Shown here piece after piece: positions 26,001 through 38,430 of a DNA stretch of 64,000 nucleotides. The notes beneath the pieces are model-generated. The model saw only the letters and a list, made by a program, of their open reading frames with translations, was not told the DNA's origin and searched no databases. The stretch comes from Hydractinia symbiolongicarpus (lineage: Eukaryota > Cnidaria > Hydrozoa > Anthoathecata > Hydractiniidae): positions 9,238,001 through 9,302,000 of the forward strand of contig NC_079881.1 in NCBI RefSeq assembly GCF_029227915.1, written 5' to 3'. Both the position numbers and the translations under genes were made by a program. The first letter of the stretch is position 1. Each line of letters opens with the position of its first letter.

Positions 26001-26166
26001 GAAATTATTAACTAAGGTATCCAGTTTAACCTTTTACCGTGGTCAAAAGGTAAGTTGCCTATCCGAAAAAATTTCCAAATTTTTTAACCCTTCCGATATT
26101 TGTTCCTACATGCAGCCGACAAGTTTTTTATTTCCATGGTTTTGTAATTTTGTGCTTTTTGATTCG

Positions 26167-26210
26167 TTAGTTTAAACAACAACCGCGACTGCGGTTGTTG
26201 TTTAAACTAA
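26167..26210. repeat. Perfect 20+20 bp palindrome with 4-base loop
   Basis: TTAGTTTAAACAACAACCGC at 26167-26186, loop GACT, then the exact reverse complement at 26191-26210. As RNA or single-stranded DNA it would form a very stable hairpin. Confidence 0.95.
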
Positions 26211-26318
26211 TGTCGCCCGAGTGTGCAGAAAATCTAGATTTTCGTGCAGAAAATCTAGATTTTGTGCAGAAAATCTAGATTTTCGTTCGCCCGAGTGTGC
26301 AGAAAATCTAGATTTAAT
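26211..26318. repeat. Tandem repeats of GTGCAGAAAATCTAGATTTT
   Basis: Four copies of a 20-26-base unit, each with the self-complementary core AAAATCTAGATTT(T). The first and last copies are preceded by CGCCCGAGT. The array lies directly against the 44-base palindrome. Confidence 0.9.
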
Positions 26319-27840
26319 TTTCGCTCTGTTTACAATATGTTACAATTAAAAATATCTGGAAATTAAAATACTCGGTGTCTTAGGTATATCACAGATGGCC
26401 TGCTCACAAATACACCCGACAAATATTTTTATCTGTAGCCATATGTAACTAAATCTGAGGCTTATTGTGAGGTGACTACAAAGTTTCTATCCATGTTTAT
26501 TTTGAAATTACGGATAAAAATGCATATAATTTTTTTCAAAATACAAGAATCTTATCTTCCATTTAAAAGGATCGCGTATTTCAGCCTTTAACTGTATTTA
26601 ACCATACTTTAATGCCATGAACTTAAATATTCTGCGTCAAGCCTGAGAAAACACATGCAATTTCTCCGAACTGGTTAAATCATTCGATCTTAAACCTAGG
26701 ACATGTTTTTCCCAAAAATTCCCAAAATTTTCCCAAAAATTCCCAAAATACGGCATGATTTAACTTTGCAAGGCCCTCAAGCTGGTGTGTAATACAAGGT
26801 GGGTATAAGGTCTGACATGTAGCAAAAACCTGTGCTTTTATTTGTAATGGACTTGTGAAAACATTATAAACACAGTGAAACACTATAGGCAATGACCAAC
26901 CTACCTATACTAAATCCTCAGCCTGGGCAGCCTTAATTCGCGTGGGTCACACTTGTCCACTTAAGGTTTTTCAGGTCGGAACATTATCAAGATTTTCAAA
27001 GGGAACCTAAAGAATTAACTGCTGCGTTAGTTTTACCTTAACATATTTTTATTAAAGCAGATAGCTATATGTTTATGATGTTTTCAACCAAAAAACATGT
27101 CTTCATAAAAGCATGCATTGTAGGACATTTTTGTCAGCATATCGTACATATTTCCCGCATTTTTATTTCATGCATCCATGTTCACTTGTTAGTATGATGG
27201 AATGCAATTTATTTGAACGGGTGTTATTACTACAATCATATGTGCGATTATAATGAGGTTTTCTATTTATCAACACCTTGTTTCTAAAAAAATACGGAAA
27301 TTCACAGGTTATACCGTCCTTTATATATTTCTTTTCAACTGTATACAGTATAACATTTTCTAGCGCATAAGTAATATACGGGTATTGGTATCATTATAGT
27401 GCATCGAAACTTTAAGCCACATCGAAATGTTTTACCCAGCCTTTAACGGCAAGTTGACTGACTGTTTAGTTGCAGGTAAATCGTTCACATATGTTGGTTA
27501 GACTTAAGGACAGATATTCTGCACATCCAGTGGGACGTCTGCAGGTGTAATGTCTTCCGGACTTCGAGCGTTGAGCACTTTAATTATGTTGCGCAACAAG
27601 GAAGAGCGCTGTAGTATTAGTGTATTTTACCTTGTAACATAAAATTAACGAAGCATAACTTTAACTAGTCATCAAGTTATGAAATTTAGCGCTATTACTT
27701 AAATAGAAAATTACATATGAATTTCGCGGTCATTTTGAAAGTTTACACCTCTAGATTGGCGGAAAATGTCCTTTCAGACGTCAACGATCTGATGGTTCAA
27801 TGTTATGTTCAATGTTCTATTTCTCTGACTCTCTTTTCTC
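26319..27840. other. No supported gene
   Basis: AT-rich sequence. A short run of ATTCCCAAAATTTTCCC repeats lies near 26708-26750. No exon recognised. Confidence 0.4.
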
Positions 27841-27886
27841 TCTTTTCTTTTTTTCTTTCTTTCTTTCTTTCTTTCTTTTTTTTTAG
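27836..27886. repeat. (TTTC)n simple repeat
   Basis: Pyrimidine-rich tract of TCTTTTC and TTTC units. Confidence 0.85.
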
Positions 27887-28636
27887 TAGGAAATTATTAA
27901 AGTCCAACCATGATACATAAAGTATTAAAATAAACCTAGTAGTTAAAAGAAAATTAAACCAAAATAAAAATACTATTGCCGACAAAATAAAAATACCATT
28001 CCCAAAATATCTTACACGTACAGTAAACGTTGTCTATATTGTATTCTCGAAATCTCAAAACAAGATAAGCATTTTATTTAAGTTAGTAGAACCACCTACG
28101 GATTAAAATCACGCTTGCATTAATTTGCACCTTCGCAGTAAAACATTTCATTGATTTAGCTTATAACAAATAAATAAATTGGGGAAAGAGAGGAATACTC
28201 TATTTTGTATTGAGTAACAAAAGTAAACTGGGTGGTACAGACACAGACTCTGCTAATGATATCGGTAAAAATATCAATTCGATAAATTTTTCCACTGTAG
28301 TTTTAATTAACGAAACAGGATATCATCTTTGGGAAATGCACCTTTCTCTAATTTCATGCATTTTTAAACCTGTTTAAACTTGTTTAAGGTACATTATGTA
28401 TATCATGTCCATAAACTTAAAAGAAAAGATAATTTTTAATAACTGTTTATAAAAGAGGACACATAATTAAACAAGCCGTTAAAACAAGTTAATTGTCTGC
28501 CGCGGAACAGCAGTATTAAAGTGGTCATTGTATACAAGATTAATAATGCCTGAAACGAGATTTGTATAAAGTTTGCAAATAGCTAACTGAAGTAGAACGA
28601 AATTTATTTTCAACTTCAACTTTTCTTTTCTTCCAG

Positions 28637-29065
28637 GTTCCTTTATAATGAGGTTTGCCGTTTACGTCATTACTAGATTTGAGTGTCATACGACTCTCCG
28701 TTATTCTCTTGTCAAATATACGAACATGAGCAGAAATAATACTTTCATAAAAAGATTACGTAATCACATGAAAACGAGACAAGGGGAGCAAAAACTTTGT
28801 TCTCGCGTAAGAAAACAATATTCAATAGGAAAGGCTCCGAAAAGCTCCAATGTAGCGTTTATCACCAAGAAAAGCATGTAAATTGTCCGTTGAACCTGAA
28901 AACAATGCTAGTAATATTTCTGAAATCGATTTTGACATTGTTAATACTAAGGACAATAATACAGGAGCAGAAGACCTTATTAAGAAGAAGGAAGAACTCG
29001 TTACCAAACGCCAACAGTATACTAACTACGTTATGCAGGCATGTCAAGTATTGAAATATTAACTG
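28637..29065 (+). pseudogene. Broken coding remnant of unknown family
   Basis: After a CTTTTCTTCCAG acceptor-like site at 28636 a frame of 77 codons runs to 28881. Its C-terminal half is Lys/Arg/Ser-rich (FIKRLRNHMKTRQGEQ). A second frame then continues with protein-like composition (acidic, then KKKEELVTKRQQYTNYVMQA, coiled-coil-like) and stops at about 29062. The change of frame near 28860-28880 suggests a frameshift in a former exon or an unrecognised small intron. I do not recognise the family. Confidence 0.35.
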
Positions 29066-29170
29066 CGTTGTTTGGTTTCATTGATCCCGGAATCGATGGT
29101 GAAAATATTATTTTACATAATAGTCGTAAAATCAAAGGGAATGATACAAGAGACAGAAAGCAATTTTTTT

Positions 29171-29219
29171 CAGGGCCTGTAGCGTTTCATTGTCATCTCA
29201 GAAAACGCTACAGGTCCTG
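29171..29219. repeat. Short foldback with CAGGGCCTGTAGCGTTT arms
   Basis: CAGGGCCTGTAGCGTTT at 29171-29187 and its near-perfect reverse complement at 29203-29219 are separated by 15 bases. The CAGGG...CCTG termini recall hAT element ends. It may be a nearly empty internal-deletion product. Confidence 0.7.
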
Positions 29220-29489
29220 GTATGGAGGTTGCGTTGTCGTGTGAATCTTTTTTATTACTTACTACTTAATTTAACTAAACCAAAACATAGATATTGAAAC
29301 TGTTATGCTGTTGGGAACCAACAATGCCCAAAACACTTTCACAGGATAGTGTATTTCCTGACCACGGCAACTCGCATTCATGTTTGTTTTTACAGCATTA
29401 TATATCATGTTCACGACCAATATCGTTTATCGTAAATAAAAGACAAAGTGTTGAAAGAACTATTAACATTATATATTATTCTAGTTTGT

Positions 29490-30722
29490 ATCACTGAGAC
29501 AAGTTTTCTGTAATAGGATTGATGGTGTTCCACCGGTCGGGATTGTAGCATTGATTGACAAAAATCGTTTAAGACAAGTAAATATGAGATAAAATGTTGA
29601 AAGAAGTAGTAGGATTGTATTAGTCGACTAGTTCATCAGAAACTGACTTTTCGTAACAGGATTGATGGTTTCAAACCGGGCGAGATTGTTACATGATTGA
29701 CCAAAATCACTTACGACAAGTATATACGAGATAAAATGATGAACAAAATAGCAGGATTATATTAGTCCATTAGTCTCTACTACTAAAACTGACTTTCCGT
29801 AATAGGATTGATGGCTTCACACCAGGTGGGGTTGTTACATGTTTGACCAAAATCACTTACGACAAGTATATACGAGATAAAATGATGAATAAAAATAGCA
29901 GGACTGTATTAGTCCATTAGTCTCTACTACTAAAACTGACTTTCCGTAATAGGATTGATGGCTTCACACCAGGTGGGGTTGTTACATGTTTGACAAAAAT
30001 CACTTACGACAAGTATATACGAGATAAAATGATGAATAAAAATAGCAGGACTGTATTAGTCCATTAGTCTCTACTTCTGAAACTGACCTTCCGTAATAGG
30101 ATTGATGGTTTCAAACCGGGCGGGGTTGTTACATGTATGACCAAAATCGCTTACGACAAGTAAATACGAGATAAAATGATGAATAAAAATAGCAGGACTG
30201 TATTGGTCCACTAGTCTGTACTACTGAAATTGACTTTTCGAAATAGGATTGGCGGTTATAAAGGGGGCGATATTGTAACATGTTTGACCAAAATCGTTTA
30301 CGACATGTAAATACGAGATAAAATGATGAAAAAAATAGTAGGATTGTATTAGTCTACCAGTCTCTACTACTGAAACTGACTTTCCGTAACAGAATTGATG
30401 GTTTCAAACCGGGCGGGATTGTAGCATGTTTGACCAAAATCACTTACGACAAGTAAATACGAGATAAAATGATGAAAGAAATAGCGGGATTGTATTAGTC
30501 GACCAGTCTGTGGTACTGAAACTGACTTCCCGTAACAGAATTGATGGTTTCAAACCGGGCGGGATTGTAGCATGTTTGACCAAAATCGTTTACGACAAGT
30601 AAATACGAGATAAAATGATGAAAAAATTAGTCCATTGGTCTCTACTACTGAAACTGACTTTTCGAAATAGGATTGACGGTTTTAAACGGGGCGGGATAAC
30701 ATTATATTAGTCGACTAGTTTG
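29490..30722. repeat. Satellite array, about 9 units of about 146 bp
   Basis: Units begin near 29518, 29661, 29806, 29953, 30100, 30246, 30392, 30538 and 30670, judged by the repeated GGATTGATGG(T/C)TT phrase. Each holds a CGGGCGGGATTGT core, CAAAATC, TACGACAAGTAAATACGAGA, AAAATGATGAA and TATTAGTC elements. Several neighbours are nearly identical; the outer ones are more diverged and the last is shorter. A related phrase in opposite orientation occurs near 42190. Confidence 0.92.
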
Positions 30723-32172
30723 CATTACAAGAATAGTTTCTTGTAGCAGGGCTCACAGTTTTGTATCAGTTGTACTAGTTTATTGTAGCAGGATTGATAG
30801 ATCGGATGCAGATGTTGCATAACCAAATTGCCTACACAAAGTACACATAAAACGTATTGATGACACAAAAGCAAAGAGTACATAGATTGTATGCCTCAAA
30901 CTAATTTCATGTAACGGATTCAATAATTTTAAATTTGGTTGCTTGTTACAAGTGACAAAATCTAAGCCCTACATACGCGACAAGAGTATTTTATTTTGAG
31001 GTTGAGAGTATTATATTCTGCTGTGAGTTTTTATTTGCAAGTTAGAAAAGACTGATAACTATTTGACCTGTGTTTTTAACATTAAACCAAAGCGAATTTG
31101 GTATCAGAACTCTTCCTATAGTAACAGGAGAGAGAGAAAGAGTATAAAAAATGCCACTACATCTTCCGTAGCAGATTTGGACAGTCTTCGTAAAATTACC
31201 TCGGGTTTATAAGCAGTCTCTTAGGCGGCGGCTTGTTACATGAGGCGGCTGTCCGCATACCACAAGTGCATGGCTAGCGATTATTAAATTAGCGTAAGTT
31301 TTGTTATCATGCAATTGCTTTATATGCGATTTTTATATTTCAACCTGTGGTGCAACTTTTTCCGATTCGGTTATCTGCGGACGTGTAAGTTTTTTCACAA
31401 CAGCTCAAGCGACGGCCTAAGAGACCACCAGTTTGCCTATGGTGAGCGCCAGACTTTTTAAATTTTCGATACTGTTAAGAATATCAACCGAAACGAACAA
31501 GGCCAAACCAATTTACTAATATCATAAACAAATACTTTTTGCTAAAATTTTATTCGTCGAAGAAAAGGCTTCTTGACCAATGACTTCACCTATGATACTT
31601 TCAGCAACAGCAATGTCGATATTTTCAGCAACCATTACTTTAATAAATAGTTTAATAGTTCAGGGATGCATGTCGGAAAAGTAGTAGACAAGTCCAATAA
31701 AGTGTAGGTAGTAGTTTACGTGTCCCTGATCCATATCTCAATTTATATTTACATTATACACAAAATTTTCCACTATATACAAACAAGAGATATTTCAGTC
31801 TACATTAAAGCTAATTTTTCTTTAAAAACGTGTGGTTAAAAGTACAATAATAATGCTATGAAGCATGCTCTGAAAACTTTAAATTGAATTCTAACTTTTA
31901 AACGAGTTCGTAAAACACGTGCTTATACAAATTACGAAAGTAGAGGGTGTAATAACAAGAAGATTCAAGTTTGCTAAAACAGAATCATACATAGGATGTA
32001 GTAGAGAAGACCAATGCCTTTACAGCTCATAAACAAAATATAAACTTTAGAAAGCAGTGCATCAAGCGTTATATACACAAAATGAAATTAAGCAAGAAAA
32101 CACATTTTGTCTAATCAAGGTTGTATTTAAAGAAAATGTTAGCTTAGCAAAACTTAGTTTCATTAATTAAAA
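30723..32172. other. Decayed satellite edge, then likely 3' flank of the DBF4-like gene
   Basis: To about 31000 the sequence keeps fragments of the satellite phrases. After that it is AT-rich with no supported exon up to the stop codon of the minus-strand gene at 32173. Confidence 0.4.
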
Positions 32173-35100
32173 CTAGTTGTCAAAAATTAACTCAGTATTA
32201 TAATCGTCGTCAAAGTTAGGAAAGTACAGTATCGTGCGTGTTAGCAGTGCTGCCTCTGGGATAACATGCAACATCAATTATAAGAACAATTAGTAAAGAA
32301 ACAAAAGCAGAACATTAACATGTTTAATAATTTTAACGAAGAGTTATTCGTTTTAATGACTGGCATAAGTTCATGGAACAGATGTGTTCATAGTTGTTTT
32401 CTTTCGTAGTGCAAACGAGTACGAATTTGTACAAAAGTATATTTTTTAGTATATCTTCCCCTTCCAACGCCTTAGTGACACCTTGTTTCGTTAAAGGACC
32501 ATTAGCAATAATATACGAGCACTTTTGACGTAGCAGTTGAACATCTTTATCGCAAAATAAACTTCTTCTCTTGCCCTAGTATAACAGAAAGAAATAAAAA
32601 TAAGTATTTTTAAATGATATTTCTTCAAAGAACATTCACGGCAATACATTATACACATTGTACCTCTGATAATCTTTGGAGAGCGTACCAAAAAATTAAA
32701 CCTACTACTTACTCTAAATAAAGATTTTTGCTGTGGCACACTACTTGCTGTACTTACAGTTTCCTGAAAAATGTGAAAATGTAATTTAGTTAATCTCAGG
32801 TTAAAGCTAATTCTCAAGTTTATTTGCCTTCCATGTGAATAGCACAATATGCAATGTATGAGCGGTGCTAAATGCGTTTTTTATACACCTCCCATAAGTT
32901 GTATTTACAGCTTACCAAAATATATTTTCTCAGTTACAAAATTTTCAGGATTAATCAGGAATCGCGATTAAATTCAGAAAAGATATGATTATTTAACGTC
33001 AAAGTAAGGAAACGAAACCTTAAAAAAACTAGCATCTTATAAAAAGAATCAAAAACTGCAGATTTAAACAGAAGCAGATCCGCTACTTACAGTAATTAAA
33101 GGTCGCTTAACAGGAGTATATCGCATGAAGCTACGGACTTTATACCTGGATTCAATATTACAGAAGAAACATCTAGGGAGAATTTTGTTTGGATCAAGAG
33201 ATTATAAGGGAAAGATTATTTTTATGCTGGCCAATGTCAGTGTTAATATGGTTGTTACAAATTCAGAGCCATGTTAATAAATACTACCAATTTTAAGTTA
33301 TATTTATCGATCACTTAATAATGAGAAAAATTCCATTGGGAAAAGTGTTGCTTGCAAGAAAAACCTCACCTTATAAAAACTAAAAATTTCACGTATAAAA
33401 GACTGTCCTTTTACTTGTGCGTGAAAAAGAATTCGTGTTGCGAACATATGCCATTTGTCCATGAACTACGTACTATCATGTCTAACAAAAATCGCTCATC
33501 GTACGTTTCTACCTAAAAACGCCTTGAGAATTCACGAGTGATGTTGGGATTAATTCACATCATCACTCGTAGATTTCCAATGCCAAATTCCAGGATGGAA
33601 AACATATTTGGCTTTTTTTGTTAAAGAATGAGAAAGGGTTCTGAGCTTGCGGGTAAACTTGAGGAAGCGTGACAAATAGACAAAGTTTGACATGACCAAC
33701 CTGGCCAATAAAATAATTAGCTAGTCGCCTAAAAGCTAACTGAAAAAATAGTTTCAAAGTTTAAATGTTCAGCTTCTTCTTTCATCAAACTATCAAAGTC
33801 GATATCCTTTCGTGCAATATCTACTAGGAATCATGGAAAGTTTTTCATACACTAATACAATTATTACAACAACAACACCACCAAACGTAGATTTCCTAAA
33901 TAAATTATTTACTAAGGAATCACCTTTACGTCTACATAACGTCTATAAAAGATAGGCGTAAATTCTGTAGGACAACTTTTCAAAATACTTGCTAAGGGAG
34001 GCCCTAAGGGGAAGCTTATAGCTACACTATCAATTTGTTTTTAAACTTTGTTAAAATGCTAGCAGGCTAAATTGGTCACAAGTCCTAGGTAAATTGTTTT
34101 GGCTACGAGGTAGTATTTTAGACACAAACGTGCGAGATCATAAAACATCATTGTTCCTCACTCAAATTTTCTGACATGCGTGACAAGCTTGTCTTTGTAA
34201 AGAGCCAAAAATATATAATAAAATATAATCTTTTTTCCAATAAGAAGAAATATGAATTACAATTAAAATGCTATGTTTTGTAAATAGAAAAACATTTATA
34301 GCATAACCTAACAATAAATTGAATGTTCTATAATACTTTTAATGAATTTCAAGCCATGAATTGATCAAGTCAATAACTTGTGTAAATTTATTTTCATCTT
34401 ATTGCGAATGTTTGATGCATGTTTGTTGCAAATGTTCAATAAATATCGTGGATGGAAGAACAGATAAATTTTGGCAGCTCTGAACCAGATGTTCCTATTC
34501 CATATATAGTGTTCTGACTCCCTACACTTTCGCTAGTGAATCATCTTTGCAATTAAGCCAGCACCTAAAATCGATGTAGATTATAATACGGATTATCAAT
34601 TTTTAACCGATAAGTGTATGTGGTCATTACATATTGTCATATAATACTACTACTTTGAGTTTTTAACACCTTTAAACTGTACTGAATAATAATAATAAGT
34701 TGTAATTCGTATTGCAACTACTGTTTAAACTGTGTAGCTGGTTTACTAACTAGGTAACTTAAAGACTAAAAATACTTACAATTAGATTTATCACTGTAGA
34801 CGCTTCTATTTAAAACCAGCTTACTCAAAAGTTAACGTCCTATTACTAACTAGCATCCTAGATTTTCTTTTTACTCAACTTGATATAAGTGAATTTGCAC
34901 ACGAATCTGAATGCTAGTCCAACGATGAGATCATCTTGTCGTTAGCAGATTAACTGGAGTTTGGACCAATCTTCTTTCATACACAGCACCAGAAATTTTT
35001 ATTAAAAACAGATAGGTACTTGACATGATGCTGATGCAAAAAGAGCGAATGTAACAAATCATAACTCTAATTGGGACATATCGCTTTTGCTTATGAACTA

Positions 35101-37754
35101 CGAAACGACGGATATCACTTAGAAATCAAAGTAAAAAAACTGACGCCCAAAAACTATGAAGCAAAAATATTAGCGTGAGATGAAAAAATATTAGCGTTTT
35201 TTCACATATATTCGGAAATGCACGCAAAAAATGATAGCTAATTATTTATTTGGAGAATGTCCTGAAGATTTATTTTTCTTTATCAAAACCTAATAGTTAA
35301 AATAAAAAGACTATTATATATTATGACTGAGAAAGAATAAAACGTATCTGCTTCTAATACTTTTCCTCGTAAGATTTGTTCTAAATTACTGACATTCACT
35401 TCTGTTAATGTGTCATACTATTATCACTTTGATGAACTAATACAACATACTAAATGTGTAGTTTCATGTAACTACTTATAACATACCTCTCTAAAATCAC
35501 ATTTCCTATTATTTCTAAGTACATACTTTTTAGCAGCTTTCTTCTTGCATGCTTCGACAAAGTCGCCACAACCAACTTCTTTAGCTATCAACTGGTCTAC
35601 TTTATCATAATTTTTTTTTTAGTAACGAAGCTTTTATGACGATCACTGTCGAGGGGCTATCAAAACAATAACAATAGCTAAACGAGTCTTTCTGTCAAAA
35701 AACTATCATTTTTATTTTTCCATCGATATAATTCTTGTATCCAAGAAACAGATTTGATCTACAAGGAAAAAAGGGGTCATAGCATACATATACATGTTGT
35801 AGTGATGTGTAACGTATCTTGCAACATTCACAAAAGCGATCATCGGCAACATCTTGAGGTCTAGGAAGAACATATTTATTACGTGAACATTAATAGAAAG
35901 GATCTTAAGAGACGTTGTTGGAGTTATGATAAAACGAATACTTTTGCGCTTTCTTTTACAAATGTGTAGATTATTAGATGACGCTCAAAAACCTTGAAAT
36001 CGTAAAAACATTTTAGGAAAATCCCCAGTTTCAGCTTGTCAAGATTCAATTTTTAAAGACCTTAATATTTAGATTTACAGTTACCAAAATCACCGTAATT
36101 TCAGAAGAACACAATCAAGTTTCTTTTTTTTCAGTAAAGTAGCTATACAGCATTCATGGATCTCTGGAGGCAAAATGTATTCAAAATACTGGAATTAATT
36201 ACTAACAAAGTTTTATCCCAAAATAACAAAAGAGGTCTTTTTTTCTTCAATAAAAATGTTATTTCAAATGTCGATAAAATATAGTAGTTATTTATAAAGA
36301 AAACAAAGAGGAATAAAAATTAAGAAAAAAAATAAGAAAATTTGAGCCTATATTCAGTCATTTTGCAAAGAAAATTGAGGCTCAGGTCAAAATACGGTTA
36401 TCTTTCAAAAAACAACGTGTAATGCAGGAATTGTAGAAAATACATCTAGGCATTTTCTACGTTGTTGATTTGTCATACCATAAAAAAAGTTTTTTGCCGC
36501 CCACTAGCTGCAAAGCACCAAGTAATGCTTTTCCAGAAACAGTTAAGAAGTTGTAGTTAGCATAAAATTAAAACACGAAGACTCTTACTTTAAAATAGTG
36601 ACCCTAGGAATAAAAAAGAGCATCATAGAGAATACTAATTTAGATGTGAACTGTTAAGATACCTTGTATCACACGAGTCATGTCTTGTGATTTCCTTGTC
36701 GATTTCAAACAGACAACCCTTTTCAAAGTGAAGATTAGGGATCTTCGTCTTATATATTAATGGCTTGAACAAACTAAAAACATAATAAAGAAACAGGTAT
36801 ATTAACAATACGTTAACGGTAACAATTCAAATTTAATCATGAGATTCAGGTTGTAATAAAGCCAAATCATTATTATTTTTATTTACTGAACACGTTAAAA
36901 CTACACAAGAAAGGAGAGAGCTACTTACTTTTCACGATCTCTGATAATCATGTAAGGCTGTTTTAATACTATAAAAATAATTGTGTCACAATATACGTTT
37001 ATTGATAAAAGGTTATACTTCTCATTGTAAGTGTGCTCACCTTCTACCTCAATTACAGTTTTTTGCCCTTCCTACAATGAAATCATTGATAAATTGAAAT
37101 AACAAGCAAAAGTTTTAGTTATTAATTAAGCAATCGTACAAAAATTCAATAAACAAGAATGCTAGTTTTATATATTAACATCTCAGGAAATATGCAACAT
37201 AAAAACAGCGCTTGCTACTAGTTTATTATTAGGAAATGAAATTCAGTGATGTAATACATACCTTCAGTTTCAGAATACTTGCATGGGAGATCTTTTTTAG
37301 CTAAGAATAGAAGATAAACATCATATATATATATGATTTTTTTTTTTATATAACTTGTAGTGGAAGAAAGAACAGAAGCAGAACCTTGAACACACTAATT
37401 TTTTTGAGCCTTGATAATATGCGAGTTTAACATGCAGTAGGCAAGAAAAAAATTGACTTTGTTTGTGCAAATATAGAAAACGTGAATTCACAATGAAGCT
37501 TCTTTTATATCACAGCTCAAGAATACAAACACTACATTTCTTATTTGTGATCACAATAATCCAAACAACTGCCTTGTGTGCAAGAATATTTGACATCAAT
37601 TAATAACTTGAATTGAAATTATAGAATCCTGGTGAGAATATTTGCTTCTCTGGATCTTTAAATTTTTTACTTTTTACTTTTGTACACTACAAGAAATAAT
37701 GATTTCTACCTGATTCTCTATATCTTTTAAATGTAATGGCACACACAAGTTCTT
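32173..37754 (-). CDS. DBF4-like gene (motifs M and C), many small exons
   Basis: Minus-strand exons with GT/AG sites and agreeing phases: 37754-37710, 37300-37262, 37071-37041, 36968-36929, 36773-36663, 35860-35794. Their product runs from KNLCVPLHLKDIENQ through VLKQPYMIIRDREKN and LFKPLIYKTK to a GCLFEIDKE stretch. This is DBF4 motif M, which binds CDC7. FCECCKIRYTSLQH follows, the start of the DBF4-type zinc finger (motif C). Further probable exons are 35758 onward (IKSVSWIQELYRWKNKND), about 35599-35487 (DQLIAKEVGCGDFVEACKKK, like the segment after the DBF4 finger), 33172-33091 (CFFCNIESRYKVRSFMRY), 32763-32713 and a last exon 32253-32173. The finger is faulty: the spacing to the first His is one short and the second His position is Trp. 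The joins around 35.6-35.7 kb and 33.2-35.5 kb are unresolved. DBF4 activates CDC7 to fire replication origins. Upstream, in phase, lies the SET segment entered separately. The gene may be decaying. Confidence 0.65.
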
Positions 37755-37825
37755 CTATAAGAAAAAAATGCAGTAAATATTTGGAAGCAAAATAACAGTA
37801 AAGTTCCTTAGAGTTAATAAATTAC

Positions 37826-38056
37826 CTGCTTTCTCAAAGACAACATGCATTTGTCACCATAATCGTATCTAAGCTCTTCATTAGTCTTTATGAGTTTTAG
37901 AGACTTTAAGCCTAGATACGGCACTTTGTCACGAACCAGTAACACCATTTTACAATTGGCACACCGGGATGGGCATGGTTCACGAATCTCGCCAAGCAGT
38001 TGGAATGTGTTGCATCAATGCTTAAATATAGTAGAAAAACTATTCAGATACTATTT
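37826..38056 (-). pseudogene. KMT5A-like SET domain C-terminal half with frameshift
   Basis: Minus strand, reading DATHSNCLARFVNHAHP, then after a shift of one base RCANCKMVLLVRDKVPYLGL and NEELRYDYGDK, ending at a GTAATT donor (37826) in phase with the next exon KNLCVPLHL. The order DAT..N..R..NH...CxNC..........NEEL.YDYGD is the core of the SET domain of KMT5A/SETD8-type H4K20 methyltransferases, including the NH pair and the catalytic-tyrosine motif YDYG. Residue by residue it aligns with the intact SET at 48.8-49.1 kb. Upstream of DAT the frame is quickly lost. The exon is a decayed paralogue unless the one-base shift is a sequencing error. Confidence 0.75.
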
Positions 38057-38430
38057 ACGGATTAGAAACAAAGTTTAAAATATCTTGAATTAGAGTTTTT
38101 GGGCAACATTTGTGTACCATTACCAAAAGCTGCAATATAATAATTTGTATACCTATATTTGTTATATAAATAACTACATAAAACGTTTCTATCTCTTATA
38201 ATAATACGAAGTGTATGTGACGGTCATAGTGGATATCGTCATTTTCCTTTGATGTCGCCGAAATTTTCTCTGATGTCGCCGAAAAAAGTATGTCTCGGAT
38301 GTTAAATTTTATCACATTATGGCGCGACGTCAATAACACTACTACTAACGTCAATATCCTATATTAAATTAATGAAGCCATTACAGTGCACTTAAATATT
38401 TGAGGCCAAATAACTTGGAAACGAGGTGGT
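38057..38430. other. No supported gene
   Basis: AT-rich. The N-terminal half of the SET domain that should precede the exon at 37826-38056 is not recognisable here. A short direct duplication (GATGTCGCCGAAA) lies near 38252-38284. Confidence 0.4.

Noticed and set aside
29490-30722. CRISPR-like array
   Set aside because: The units are fully repeated at about 146 bp without unique spacers, in an intron-containing eukaryotic genome. It is a satellite.
37890-38078. 62-codon plus-strand frame
   Set aside because: It is the shadow of the minus-strand SET segment.
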